Shown here in pieces: positions 9,402-18,380 of a stretch of 64,000 bases of DNA (its first letter is position 1; every line of letters begins with the position of its first letter). Source of the DNA: Desulfobulbaceae bacterium (GTDB lineage Bacteria; Desulfobacterota; Desulfobulbia; Desulfobulbales; Desulfocapsaceae); NCBI GenBank assembly GCA_031287565.1, contig JAITSS010000072.1:36205-100204 (forward strand). The letters run 5' to 3'. The notes beneath the pieces are model-generated. The model did no database searches and was not told the DNA's origin. It worked only from the letters and a program-made list of their open reading frames with translations. The position numbers were made by a program, and so were the translations under genes.

Positions 9402-10388
9402 ATGAACAACACACCTCATCTATCCCTTGAATCATCACTCCGCGCATTATCAGAAGAAATCAGCCAGGGTCGTCGTTTAACCGTTGATGAAGCGCTGACC
9501 TTGGCTGAAAACGCGCCGCCGCCGGAATTGTTCGCCTTAGCCGACCAGTTGCGCCGCCATTTTCAAGGCGACCGCGCCGATTTCTGTTCAATCGTCAACG
9601 CCCGTTCCGGACGCTGTTCGGAAGACTGCGCCTTCTGCGCCCAATCGTCGCGCCACCATACCGGCGCGGTCTGTTATGAACAGCTTGACGCCGAAACCAT
9701 CCTCGCCCTGGCCAAAGAAAATGAAGCTGCGGGCGTGACCCGCTTTTCCCTCGTCACCGCCGGACGGAACCTGACCGATAACCAGATTGAATATTTCGCG
9801 GCCCTCTTCGTCCACCTGGGCCACGAAACCCAGCTGTCGCTCTGCGCTTCGATGGGTTTTCTCACACCGGAGCAGGCGACCAGATTGCGGACGGCGGGGG
9901 TGTCGCGCTACCACTGCAACCTGGAAACTAGCGAATCATTTTTCTCTGAAATCTGCACAAGTCACAGTTTTAACGAGAAAAAAGAGACTCTGCGTATCGC
10001 CCGCGACGCCGGGATGTCGCTCTGCTCCGGCGGCATCATCGGCATGGGAGAAAGCCGCCGTCAGCGCTTTGAATTGGCTGTGAGCCTGCGACAACTCGCC
10101 GTCGATTCTATCCCGCTCAACATTCTTGACCCGATTCCTGGCACGCCGCTAGCGCATCAATCACCACTCGACGCCGATGAAATTATCCTGACCATCGCCA
10201 TGTTTCGCATCCTGCACCCCGACGCGACGCTCCGTACCGCCGGTGGTCGCGCCCAGCTTGGCTCGCGACAGGCCGATTGTTTTCGCGCCGGCGCGGGCGG
10301 CGCCATTGTCGGCAATTACCTGACTACTTTGGGCCGCAATATCGCAAGCGACCGCGCCATGTTCGCCGAATTAGGATTTTCTCTGTAA
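9402..10388 (+). CDS. bioB: Biotin synthase
   Basis: Radical SAM enzyme that inserts sulfur into dethiobiotin, using a 4Fe-4S and an auxiliary 2Fe-2S cluster. The radical SAM cluster motif CSEDCAFC has Cys72, Cys76 and Cys79. The substrate/cluster regions YHCNLETS and GGIIGMGE, and the late TAGGRAQLG, are conserved. At 328 aa the length fits the family. It is the first gene of a compact bioB-bioA-bioF-bioG run, with 12 bases to bioA. No BirA box was obvious to me in the short gap after the GGDEF gene. Confidence 0.96.
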   Translation: MNNTPHLSLESSLRALSEEISQGRRLTVDEALTLAENAPPPELFALADQLRRHFQGDRADFCSIVNARSGRCSEDCAFCAQSSRHHTGAVCYEQLDAETILALAKENEAAGVTRFSLVTAGRNLTDNQIEYFAALFVHLGHETQLSLCASMGFLTPEQATRLRTAGVSRYHCNLETSESFFSEICTSHSFNEKKETLRIARDAGMSLCSGGIIGMGESRRQRFELAVSLRQLAVDSIPLNILDPIPGTPLAHQSPLDADEIILTIAMFRILHPDATLRTAGGRAQLGSRQADCFRAGAGGAIVGNYLTTLGRNIASDRAMFAELGFSL

Positions 10389-10400
10389 GGTTCATCCACC

Positions 10401-11687
10401 ATGGATACTCCCCCATCCGCCGACCGGCTGATCGAAGAAGATCGCCGCGTTCTCTGGCATCCCTATGCGGCGGCGAACAGCGCCCTGCCCCTCTTCGCGG
10501 TGGCGCGGGCCACGGGATGCCGTCTTCTTCTCGCGGATGGCCGCGAACTGATCGACGGCATGGCCTCGTGGTGGGCGGCGATCCACGGCTATAACCACCC
10601 ACGTCTGAACGCCGCCGCGACCCGGCAATTGGCAAATATGTCGCATGTGATGTTCGGCGGCCTAACCCACGAACCGGCGGTGCGTTTGGCCATGCTTTTA
10701 ACGGAATTAACTGGACAGGATCGAGTCTTTTTCTGCGATTCCGGCTCGGTGGCGGTGGAAGTGGCAATGAAAATGGCCATGCAATACCAAATCGCCCGAC
10801 GACGACAACAAAAAAACAAATTCGTCACCATATGCGGCGGCTACCACGGCGACACCCTGCACGCGATGTCGGTCTGCGACCCGGATACCGGGATGCACCA
10901 GCTCTGGCGCGGCCTTTTGCCGCGCTACCATTTCGCGCCGCGTCCCAAAAGCCGCTTCGACAGCGCCTGGCTGCCAAACGATACCGAAGCGCTGGAAGCG
11001 ATTCTCAAGGCCCGCCATGAAGAACTCTGCGCCCTGATTCTCGAACCAATTGTCCAGGGCGCGGGCGGCATGTGGTTTTATCATCCTGAATATCTGCGGG
11101 TGGCGCGGGATTTGTGCCGCCGCTACGATGTTCTGTTCATCGCCGACGAGATTGCCACCGGTTTCGGGCGCAGCGGCAAACTCTTCGCCTGCGAACACGC
11201 CGGAGTAAAACCGGATATTCTCTGTCTCGGCAAAGCCCTGACCGGCGGCTATCTGACTCTGGCGGCAACTTTGTGCGCCGACGAAATCGCGGCGACAATT
11301 TCCATGGGTGAACCGGGCGTATTCATGCACGGCCCGACCTTCATGGCCAACCCATTGGCCTGCGCCGTGGCCCTCGAATCGGTGCGGATGCTCGTGCAAA
11401 GCAACTGGCAAAGCGCCGTTGGCGGTATTGAACGCGCGCTGGCCGCCAACCTCAAACGCTGCGCCAGCCTGCCGACCGTGCGCGACACGCGGGCGCTGGG
11501 GGCAATCGGCGTGGTCGAAACCGTGGCGCCAATCAACATGGCAAGCATGACGCGACGACTGGTTGAACTGGGCGTCTGGTTGCGACCGTTTGGACATTTG
11601 CTCTACACCATGCCGCCTTATTGCATTTCAGAAAGCGAACTGCGGCGTCTCTGCGACGCGATGTTCGAGGTCTTACAACCGGAATAA
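10401..11687 (+). CDS. bioA: Adenosylmethionine-8-amino-7-oxononanoate aminotransferase
   Basis: PLP enzyme that makes 7,8-diaminononanoate with SAM as amino donor. The 428-aa protein shows the class III aminotransferase signature: LWHPYA near the N-terminus, WWAAIHGYNHP, FCDSGSVAVEVAMKMA, and the cofactor region DEIATGFGRSG. The PLP lysine is in LGKALTGGY (about residue 278). It sits between bioB (12 bases upstream) and bioF (4 bases downstream). Confidence 0.96.
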   Translation: MDTPPSADRLIEEDRRVLWHPYAAANSALPLFAVARATGCRLLLADGRELIDGMASWWAAIHGYNHPRLNAAATRQLANMSHVMFGGLTHEPAVRLAMLLTELTGQDRVFFCDSGSVAVEVAMKMAMQYQIARRRQQKNKFVTICGGYHGDTLHAMSVCDPDTGMHQLWRGLLPRYHFAPRPKSRFDSAWLPNDTEALEAILKARHEELCALILEPIVQGAGGMWFYHPEYLRVARDLCRRYDVLFIADEIATGFGRSGKLFACEHAGVKPDILCLGKALTGGYLTLAATLCADEIAATISMGEPGVFMHGPTFMANPLACAVALESVRMLVQSNWQSAVGGIERALAANLKRCASLPTVRDTRALGAIGVVETVAPINMASMTRRLVELGVWLRPFGHLLYTMPPYCISESELRRLCDAMFEVLQPE

Positions 11688-11691
11688 TACT

Positions 11692-12891
11692 ATGAATTCA
11701 TCCCCGCCCGACTACGCGGCGCGCCTGCATCGGCTCGCGGCTCGTGGTCGTTTGCGCACGCTTACCCCCTTGCATGGACGCGACGGTTGTTCTGTCGCGG
11801 CGCAAGGCCAACGCCTTATGAACCTCAGCTCGAACGACTATCTTGGTTTGGGTGGAAACGCCACATTGCTGCGGGAATTCTATGCGGCAATGAACGAGAA
11901 TAACGCCTTAGATGCCTATGCGCCGGGCGCGCTTTCCTCGCGACTCCTGACCGGCGATAGCGAAGCCGCGCAAGCGCTTGAACGCTCGCTGGCCGATTCA
12001 TACCAAGCCGAAGCCGCCTTGCTGTTCAACTCCGGCTACCACGCCAACATCGGCATTTTGCCCGCCCTGTACGGCAAAGGCGATTTGATTCTCTCTGACA
12101 AACTGAATCACGCCTCAATCCACGACGGCTTGCGCCTGGCGGCGGCGGCGCACAAGCGGTATCGCCACGGCGATTATGCCAATCTGCGCCAGCTGCTGCA
12201 ACGCCACCGCGCCGACTTTCGCCGGGCGGTGATTGTCAGTGAATCGGTGTTCAGCATGGATGGCGACTTCGCTGACTTGGCTGAACTCATCGCCATAAAA
12301 CGACAATTTGCGGCTGAACTCTATCTCGATGAAGCGCACGCCGTCGGCCTGTACGGCGCGACCGGTTTGGGCTGGGCCGAGGCGCGGGCTTGCCTTGGCG
12401 AGATTGATTTTTTGCTGGGAACCTTCGGCAAAGCCTGCGCTTCAACCGGCGCGTTTCTTATCTGTTCCGAAGAAATACGCCGAATGCTGATCAACCACAG
12501 TCGCTCGTTGATATTCACCACCGCCATGCCGCCGGTCAGCGTCACGTGGAACCGTTTTATCTGGGCCAAGCTTCGGCAATACACATCAGCGCGGGCGCAT
12601 CTCATGCGCATCGCCCAAGCCCTGCGTGACAGCCTGCGCCAGCATGGTCTGGCCACCCATGGCGAAAGCAACATCGTGCCGGTGTTGCTTGGCGACGCTC
12701 AACTGACCATACAGGTCGCGGAATCCCTGCGGAATCAGGGCTATCTTGCCTTACCAGTGCGACCACCCACCGTGCCAGAGGGGACATCACGCTTGCGTTT
12801 GTCGCTCACCGCCGCAATGCAATGGGATGATTTGAAAAATGTGCCGACCGCCATTTGTCGAGCCATCGCCATCGCGCCTAAGGGAACCTGA
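11692..12891 (+). CDS. bioF: 8-amino-7-oxononanoate synthase
   Basis: PLP-dependent alpha-oxoamine synthase condensing pimeloyl thioester with alanine. It has 399 aa. Motifs: SSNDYLGL, YHANIG, SVFSMDGDFADL, DEAHAVGLYG, and the PLP lysine in GTFGKACAS (about residue 247). The frame is open back to 11563 inside bioA, but the ATG at 11692, right after the bioA stop, gives the normal family N-terminus. The stop overlaps the bioG start by one base (TGATG). Confidence 0.95.
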   Translation: MNSSPPDYAARLHRLAARGRLRTLTPLHGRDGCSVAAQGQRLMNLSSNDYLGLGGNATLLREFYAAMNENNALDAYAPGALSSRLLTGDSEAAQALERSLADSYQAEAALLFNSGYHANIGILPALYGKGDLILSDKLNHASIHDGLRLAAAAHKRYRHGDYANLRQLLQRHRADFRRAVIVSESVFSMDGDFADLAELIAIKRQFAAELYLDEAHAVGLYGATGLGWAEARACLGEIDFLLGTFGKACASTGAFLICSEEIRRMLINHSRSLIFTTAMPPVSVTWNRFIWAKLRQYTSARAHLMRIAQALRDSLRQHGLATHGESNIVPVLLGDAQLTIQVAESLRNQGYLALPVRPPTVPEGTSRLRLSLTAAMQWDDLKNVPTAICRAIAIAPKGT

Positions 12892-13622
12892 TGCGGGCGA
12901 CATGGCTACGCCAGCAACGCGAGGCCAAGGCGCTCATCCTGTTCTGTAACGGCTTCGGCATGGATCAACAGCCGTTTCAAGCGCTGGACAGTCGCGATTA
13001 TGATGTGCTCTGCCTGTTCGATTATCACGATTTGCAAGCGCCAGGCGCGTTGCCACAGCTTTTGACCGAGTATGAGCGCTGTTTCCTCGTCGCCTGGTCG
13101 ATGGGGGTGTGGGTTGGCCAGCATTTGTGCGGCGACTATGCCGATTTGCTCGCTGGCGCCATCGCCATCAACGGCACGCTGACGCCAATTGACGCCGCCA
13201 CCGGCATCGCGCCAACGGTCTTCAGCGCCACCGCCGACGACTGGAATGAACAGGCGCGAGACAAATTTTACCGGCGCATGTTTATGGAAGACGCGGACTT
13301 TCGCCGTTTCGTCGCTCAACCACCAAAGCGCTCATGCGCTGAACAAAAAGAAGAACTGCTGGCGCTGATCCGGCAGACGCGACAATCCGAGACGGTTTCG
13401 CCAGACCGTTCCATCTATACCTTGGCGGTCATCGCGACGAACGACCGCATCTTCGCCAGCCGCAATCAGCGCCGCGCCTGGCAGGGAAGAGCCACCGTTC
13501 AGGCGCGCGGCGGCCACTTCCCGTTTTACGATTTCGCGGCTTGGGACGATATTGTGGCGCTCACAGCCACTTCTTCAGCCGAAAAAGAAAAAGTGTCAGG
13601 GCCGAGGATAAAACCATCATGA
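12891..13622 (+). CDS. bioG: Pimeloyl-ACP methyl ester esterase, BioG type (DUF452)
   Basis: Alpha/beta hydrolase that releases pimeloyl-ACP from its methyl ester, ending the BioC-dependent route to the biotin precursor. It is 243 aa. The nucleophile elbow is AWSMG with Ser70; a later acid in NDRIF and the catalytic His in GGHFPF complete a plausible triad. FCNGFGMD near the N-terminus is typical of this family and differs from BioH. It is coupled to bioF by a 1-base overlap. The last 62 bases overlap convergently with the 3' end of corA. Confidence 0.9.
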   Translation: MRATWLRQQREAKALILFCNGFGMDQQPFQALDSRDYDVLCLFDYHDLQAPGALPQLLTEYERCFLVAWSMGVWVGQHLCGDYADLLAGAIAINGTLTPIDAATGIAPTVFSATADDWNEQARDKFYRRMFMEDADFRRFVAQPPKRSCAEQKEELLALIRQTRQSETVSPDRSIYTLAVIATNDRIFASRNQRRAWQGRATVQARGGHFPFYDFAAWDDIVALTATSSAEKEKVSGPRIKPS

Positions 13623-14484
13623 ACAGGGCCAGCGGATAGCCAAAACGCAGACGCAACTCCGGCATAACATCGAAATTCATGCCGTAAATCGCGCCAATCA
13701 GCGTCGGCGGCAAAAACATCACGGTGACGACGGTAAAAATTTTGATCACCCGATTCTGCTCGATGCCGACCAAACCCAGAAAGGTATTCTGTAAAAATTC
13801 CAGACGTTCAAAATTAAATGAAGCGTGGTCGAGCAGCGAATCGACATCTTTGATCATGATAGTGATGTCGGTTTCCTCATCCTTTGGCGCTAATCGACTT
13901 CTTAAAAGCGATGAAAGTATGCGTTGTTTTTCGATAATGTTTTCGCGGATAGTGATGGTCGCGGTCTGAAGCGCGGCGATTTTAAGAAGCAGATCGCGGT
14001 CGGTATCCTGTCCCGCCGCCAGATGAGTACTGATCGTATTGATTTTCGCCGTGATATGCTCAATAAAATCGGCGTCAAAATCAATGCGCGTCGCCATAAT
14101 CGCCAAAAAAACATCGTTGCCGTCGTTTGGTCTGAGGGCGCGGAGTTTTTGCAACACCTCGGAAAAAGTACGAAATTCCATGGAGCGCTGTGTGAAAAGC
14201 GCCTTATTTTTCAGGATAAAGGATACCGGTGAATTGCAGAAAAAATCACCTGTCTGAAACAGGAAATTCATATTGACGCCGATTTCGTCTTCGGTTTCGA
14301 CATAGCGAGAACTGCTTTCGATCTCCTCGCTCTCCTGCCGCGTGAACAATTCAACGGCAAAATAGTCCTCGACCAGCCGTCGTTCTTCGACGCTCGGATT
14401 GATCAGATCGACCCAGAAGACAGTGGGCGCGGGTTCTTCGATCAGTTGGGCATGTCCATTTTCGAGGGTATAATAATTGACCAT
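13561..14484 (-). CDS. corA: CorA-type magnesium/cobalt transporter
   Basis: Pentameric inner-membrane divalent cation channel. It has 307 aa: a large cytoplasmic domain with coiled-coil character, then two C-terminal membrane helices. The first helix ends in the signature YGMNFDVMPEL, and FLPPTLIGAIYGMN is close to classical CorA. The start at 14484 follows a GGGAG site and gives MVNYYTLENG; the longer frame to 14742 has no family-like sequence and would overlap the deacetylase gene. Its 3' end overlaps that of bioG. Confidence 0.94.
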   Translation of the reverse strand: MVNYYTLENGHAQLIEEPAPTVFWVDLINPSVEERRLVEDYFAVELFTRQESEEIESSSRYVETEDEIGVNMNFLFQTGDFFCNSPVSFILKNKALFTQRSMEFRTFSEVLQKLRALRPNDGNDVFLAIMATRIDFDADFIEHITAKINTISTHLAAGQDTDRDLLLKIAALQTATITIRENIIEKQRILSSLLRSRLAPKDEETDITIMIKDVDSLLDHASFNFERLEFLQNTFLGLVGIEQNRVIKIFTVVTVMFLPPTLIGAIYGMNFDVMPELRLRFGYPLALFMMVLSSALTLFLFRLKKWL

Positions 14485-14533
14485 AGCTCCCTTCGCTCCA
14501 TGTCCAAATTGATCCGATTTCAGGTATTTTTTC

Positions 14534-15325
14534 TCAGTCTGTTTCGCCAAGCAAACGATCAAGCGCGACCACGCCGAAACCCCGCGCCTCAAGACCGGCA
14601 AAGAGCCAATCCAACTCAGCCAGCCATGTGGCGACACAAGCCTTTTTCGGCGGCGCGTCGTGTAAAAGAAGAATATCATCACCGCGAATATCCGCGAGAA
14701 TTCTCCTGGCCAGACCATCAATGCGCCTGTTGCCGAGATCACGGGGACGACGGCGAAACGTCACCACGTCCAAACCGAAGGCAAGCGCGGCGGCGGCATA
14801 GCGCGGGGTCACAATGCCAATCGGCGGTCGGAAATATTTTGTCTGTATACCCAATTCGGCGAGAATTTTTTGTGTCTCGCCGATTTCTTTTCGCACCCGC
14901 CCAGCGCCGCGAAACATCAGCAGATTATCATGAGTCGTGGAATGATTACCAATCAGATGACCGTCGTTGGCTATTTGCCTAACTAAATCAGGAAAACGTC
15001 GCGCCGGTTCGCCATTGACGAAAAAGCAGGCGACAATGCCGCGATTTCGTAAAAAATCCAGTAAGTCCGGGGTAGAATCAGGATTCGGGCCGTCGTCAAA
15101 TGTTATGGAAATCCAGGGCCTGCCGCTCCTTCCACGACTGATAACCGGCAAAAAAAAACGACTGGCCGAAAAAAACGGCGCGATAAAGCAGGCGATAACA
15201 AAAGCTGAAAGAGGAACAATCGCCAGCTTGGGTAGAGAGAAAAGGAAGGGCGCGGCCAATGTCAGCGCGAGAAAACCGCATTGTTCCGCCGGGGAATAGG
15301 CGCATATCGGACGGAAAAAACGCAT
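14534..15325 (-). CDS. Polysaccharide deacetylase (NodB/CE4 family), membrane-anchored
   Basis: Predicted metal-dependent deacetylase of N-acetylated glycans. Two hydrophobic segments near the N-terminus (FLALTLAAPFLF..., LSAFVIACFIAPFF) suggest membrane anchoring. The NodB core follows: TFDDGPN (catalytic base and metal Asp), HSTTHDN (metal His pair), YFRPPIG, and LLLHD near the C-terminus. The start at 15325 immediately follows the stop of the upstream glycosyltransferase, suggesting coupling; a start at 15403 is possible but would overlap it. Together with the GT25 gene it suggests envelope glycan modification. Confidence 0.88.
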   Translation of the reverse strand: MRFFRPICAYSPAEQCGFLALTLAAPFLFSLPKLAIVPLSAFVIACFIAPFFSASRFFLPVISRGRSGRPWISITFDDGPNPDSTPDLLDFLRNRGIVACFFVNGEPARRFPDLVRQIANDGHLIGNHSTTHDNLLMFRGAGRVRKEIGETQKILAELGIQTKYFRPPIGIVTPRYAAAALAFGLDVVTFRRRPRDLGNRRIDGLARRILADIRGDDILLLHDAPPKKACVATWLAELDWLFAGLEARGFGVVALDRLLGETD

Positions 15326-15327
15326 GG

Positions 15328-16068
15328 TCAGCACCAAAAAATCAGCGCCGCGACCAATAAAATCACAAGCGCATGTAGCGCAAGAATCAAACGGCGATGG
15401 CAATGGAAAAATTCATTCATTTTTTGCAAACGCGCCAAACCGCCCAAGGCGCGGCGCGCGGCGTCAAGAAGCAGATATGGTTTGTTATCTGAACTAGCAT
15501 CAGATTGAAAGGCAATTGCCGGGTATACCGTATAAAAACCGTCCTGCGGCAGATCGCGCAAAAAATCGTCGTAGGGCTGACCGCTCCAAAAATATTCGCG
15601 CAGAATCCGCGCCGCAAAAGCACTATTTATAGCATAGGCATGAGCCAGCGTTTGGAAGGCGACGCCGCGAATTGACGGGTAATGAGAAGGCCAGGATTTT
15701 TTCACCATGCAACCGAGAAACAAGATATTCCAATGCGGCTCAGTGGTGACAAAACGCCCAATGTCGCGCATGATCGACGCGGAACATCTCGATAAAGAAA
15801 AAAACACATCATCCTCAAAGACTAAAAAACGACGCGCCTGGTGGGCGATTCCTTTTTGCAAACAGGCGCAATGCGACTCATAGATACCTTGGGCAATATC
15901 GGTTGAATGGCGCGTAACCAAGTGAAACTCCAATATATTTTCAAGACCTATCTCCGCAAAGCGCTTTTTGACCGCCGCGCGGCGATCATGGCGATCTATC
16001 AAAGAAATACAGTATGCGCGATCAAAGCAGCGCCAGTCCACCTGTCGGTTCGTCTCGTTATTGGCCAT
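15328..16068 (-). CDS. Glycosyltransferase family 25 (LPS-type)
   Basis: 246-aa protein of the GT25 group, which includes LOS/LPS sugar transferases. It begins with the typical ISLIDRHDRRAAVKKRF segment; FLVFEDDVFF contains the metal-binding acidic motif, and AYAINSAFAARIL is the usual later block. The C-terminus is a hydrophobic helix (LILALHALVILLVAALIFW), which suggests inner-membrane attachment and is not standard for the family. The next gene in transcription, a deacetylase, starts right after its stop. The acceptor sugar cannot be inferred. Confidence 0.85.
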   Translation of the reverse strand: MANNETNRQVDWRCFDRAYCISLIDRHDRRAAVKKRFAEIGLENILEFHLVTRHSTDIAQGIYESHCACLQKGIAHQARRFLVFEDDVFFSLSRCSASIMRDIGRFVTTEPHWNILFLGCMVKKSWPSHYPSIRGVAFQTLAHAYAINSAFAARILREYFWSGQPYDDFLRDLPQDGFYTVYPAIAFQSDASSDNKPYLLLDAARRALGGLARLQKMNEFFHCHRRLILALHALVILLVAALIFWC

Positions 16069-16179
16069 GAAATCGCCTTGCGGTCTTGAAGCAAGATGCC
16101 ATATTATCGCCCGAACTCATCAAAGGGCACCTCGAAAAATTCATGTTTAATGCTAGGATTTATCGGGTGCATCATTGAA

Positions 16180-16590
16180 GGGTGGCTCGAAAGATTCATA
16201 TTTTCACCCAAACTGAAAAACTTACGTCACGCCTGCGCGGACACGACGGCTCTAGACCGCGCTTTCTTCCGTCATTGCCGCGCCAGCGGGAATCCAGACT
16301 GCCCGTTTCTCGACATTTTCTCGATGCCCCTGGACGCCCGCCTGCGCGGGCATGACGGCTGTAGGCCGCATTTGATTCCGTCATTCCCGCGCCAGCGGGA
16401 ATCCAGACTGCCCGTTTCTCGGCATTTTCTCGATGCCCCTGGATGCCCGCTGAAAATACGCGGGTATGACGAATTTTCATTGTTTTCTCCGGTGAAAATC
16501 TGCCGGGAAGAGCGTAGAATTCATGAACAGTCTTCTTCATGGGTGGCTCGAAAGATTCATATTTTCACCCAAACGAAAAAATATACGTCA
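16180..16590. repeat. 50-base direct repeat pair flanking palindromic modules
   Basis: The segment beginning GGGTGGCTCGAAAGATTCAT occurs at 16180-16229 and again at 16541-16590. The copies are nearly identical for their first 34 bases and similar after that, and both run into an ACGTCA sequence. Between them lie two palindrome modules. Looser relatives of GTGGCTCGAAA occur at about 22491 and 32019. The arrangement resembles a composite or duplicated miniature element. Confidence 0.7.
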
Positions 16591-16720
16591 TTGTGGCGAA
16601 AACCGTAATCTCGTTGTTTCATCGCTATTTTTGACAATAGATTCCGGGTCAGGCCAGCAATGACACGGGGTCAAACCAAGGTGCTCCTAACTTCAACGTG
16701 AATTTTCGAGGCGCCCTGAA

Positions 16721-16840
16721 TCAACAGCCCCTTGTCATTTCAGGTCTCTCGCTTCGCTTCGAGATAAAATCCGCGAGAAATTTCAATAAATATTAACCAC
16801 TTAAATTTCTCGTCGCTTCGCTCCTCGAAATGACAGGGAA
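16721..16840. repeat. MITE-like inverted repeat (GTCATTTC family)
   Basis: The element starts with GTCATTTCAGGTCTCTCGC and ends with GCTCCTCGAAATGAC, forming imperfect terminal inverted repeats around an AT-rich centre. Its left half, including the preceding TCAACAG, recurs at 38533-38597 with only a few differences. No transposase gene is present, so this looks like a non-autonomous repeat. Confidence 0.65.
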
Positions 16841-16949
16841 ATATGCGTTGAACCGATTTTTCGAACCACCCCAAAATCATCCGCGCCTTACCTAACAAAA
16901 AACGAATGTGGCGCGTATTCACTATTTTTTCCTTCGCGAGGTCATCAGC

Positions 16950-18380
16950 GTGCGTGTTGTGCTTGTTCATCCCTTAGGCTCCAACTGGGTTTCCGGCCAT
17001 AAAGACGCCTCGTCCCTAGCCAATCGTATGCCGCCGATCGGCCTTTTATCCCTCGCGGCCTGGCTGGAAAAAGAGGGCATTGAGACAAAAATCATTGATT
17101 GCTTAGGGCCGACCGTCGCGCCGGGTGGAGTCGTCCAGCGCATCGTCCAAGAAGAACCGGATTTGCTTGGTTTTTCAACCACCACGTCGGCATTTCTTGA
17201 TGCCTATCAACTTACAGAAAGCATCAAAAAGATAAAACCTAACTTGAAAACAGTCTTCGGCGGCGTCCATGTTTCAGCCATCGGCGGCGATTTGCTGCGG
17301 CAATTCCCAGAAATTGATTTTCTGGTCATGGGGGAAGGCGAAAGAACCTTGAGCGAATTGGCTTCCGGCAAAAATAGCGCGGAAATAGACGGACTTATCT
17401 TTCGCAATGGCCAAGAAATCATCGTAAATCGGCCGCGAGAACCCATCGCCGACCTTGATTCCCTGCCCTTGCCAGCCTACGACAAGCTGGCCGGTTTTCC
17501 CAATCATTATCAATTACCGCTGTTCAGCTATATCAATGCGCCCGGCGCGACGATGATCACCAGTCGCGGCTGCCCCTATCAATGTTCATACTGCGATCGC
17601 TCGGTTTTCAAACGCGGCTATCGCTTCAATTCGGCGGAGTATATTTATGAACACATGGCCTTTTTGCGTGGTCGTTTCGGCGTGCGGCACGTGAATATTT
17701 ACGACGATCTGTTCACCTTGCACCGTGGGCGCATTGAAGCGCTCTGCGAAAGACTCATCGCCAAACCTTTGGCTATGCGCTTCAACTGCGCCGTGCGCGT
17801 CGGTCATGCCGATGACGACCTGCTACGATTGTTGCGACGCGCCGGTTGCCTGATGGTTTCTTTGGGTATAGAAAGCGGTGACGCCGCCCTGCTGGAAACC
17901 CACAAACCTGGCGTGTATGTGGATGATGTTAAAGCGACCGTCGCCCGCATTCAGGCGCGCGGACTGCGGGCCAAGGGGCTTTTTATGATGGGATTGCCCG
18001 GCGAAACCGAAGAATCCATAAAAAAAACCAGTGATTTCGTCATATCTTTAGGACTCGATGATATGAATATGGCGAAATTCACGCCGTTTCATGGCGCGCC
18101 GACCTGGAAAACCATTGGCCAATACGGAGAACTGAAAGAGGATTGGCGGCTGATGAATTGCCTGAATTTCGTCTTCCGCCCGTGGGGCATTCAGTCCTGG
18201 GAACGTCTTGACCAATTGTATAACACCCACGTCAAACGTTTTTATTCCGACCCTGGCTGGCGCCGACGCCTGGTAAAAAGATGCTGGCAACACCGACACA
18301 GTTTCTGGCGGTTGCTGCGCCATATGCCAGGTTTTTTAGGGGCAATGCGAAGTTTTGAACCACAGCGAAAGAAATCATGA
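16950..18380 (+). CDS. B12-binding-domain radical SAM protein
   Basis: 476-aa class B radical SAM enzyme. The N-terminal half is a cobalamin-binding Rossmann domain (PPIGLLSLAAWLEKEG, GFSTTTSAF, VFGGVHVS, FLVMGEGERT). The radical SAM core follows, with cluster motif CPYQCSYC (Cys208, 212, 215) and later LGIESGD and GLPGETEES. Such enzymes often methylate or rearrange unactivated carbons in lipid or natural-product pathways. I chose GTG at 16950 because a GAGG site lies 8 bases upstream; GTG at 16908 would add 14 residues. It overlaps the following dehydratase-like gene by 4 bases, so the two proteins probably act in one pathway. The substrate is unknown. Confidence 0.9.
   Translation: MRVVLVHPLGSNWVSGHKDASSLANRMPPIGLLSLAAWLEKEGIETKIIDCLGPTVAPGGVVQRIVQEEPDLLGFSTTTSAFLDAYQLTESIKKIKPNLKTVFGGVHVSAIGGDLLRQFPEIDFLVMGEGERTLSELASGKNSAEIDGLIFRNGQEIIVNRPREPIADLDSLPLPAYDKLAGFPNHYQLPLFSYINAPGATMITSRGCPYQCSYCDRSVFKRGYRFNSAEYIYEHMAFLRGRFGVRHVNIYDDLFTLHRGRIEALCERLIAKPLAMRFNCAVRVGHADDDLLRLLRRAGCLMVSLGIESGDAALLETHKPGVYVDDVKATVARIQARGLRAKGLFMMGLPGETEESIKKTSDFVISLGLDDMNMAKFTPFHGAPTWKTIGQYGELKEDWRLMNCLNFVFRPWGIQSWERLDQLYNTHVKRFYSDPGWRRRLVKRCWQHRHSFWRLLRHMPGFLGAMRSFEPQRKKS

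Larger units (their letters stand above)
16069..16949. repeat. Repeat-filled intergenic region
   Basis: About 880 bases with no credible gene. They hold: a CCTCGAAAAATTCATG element at about 16128-16160; two copies of a module with palindromic TCATTCCCGCGCCAGCGGGAA-type units (about 16270-16345 and 16376-16450); a 50-base direct repeat flanking these (separate entry); and a MITE-like inverted repeat at 16721-16840. Short ORFs here translate the palindromes and are not believable proteins. The same families recur near 22, 28, 32, 36.6 and 38.3-39.2 kb. Confidence 0.8.
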
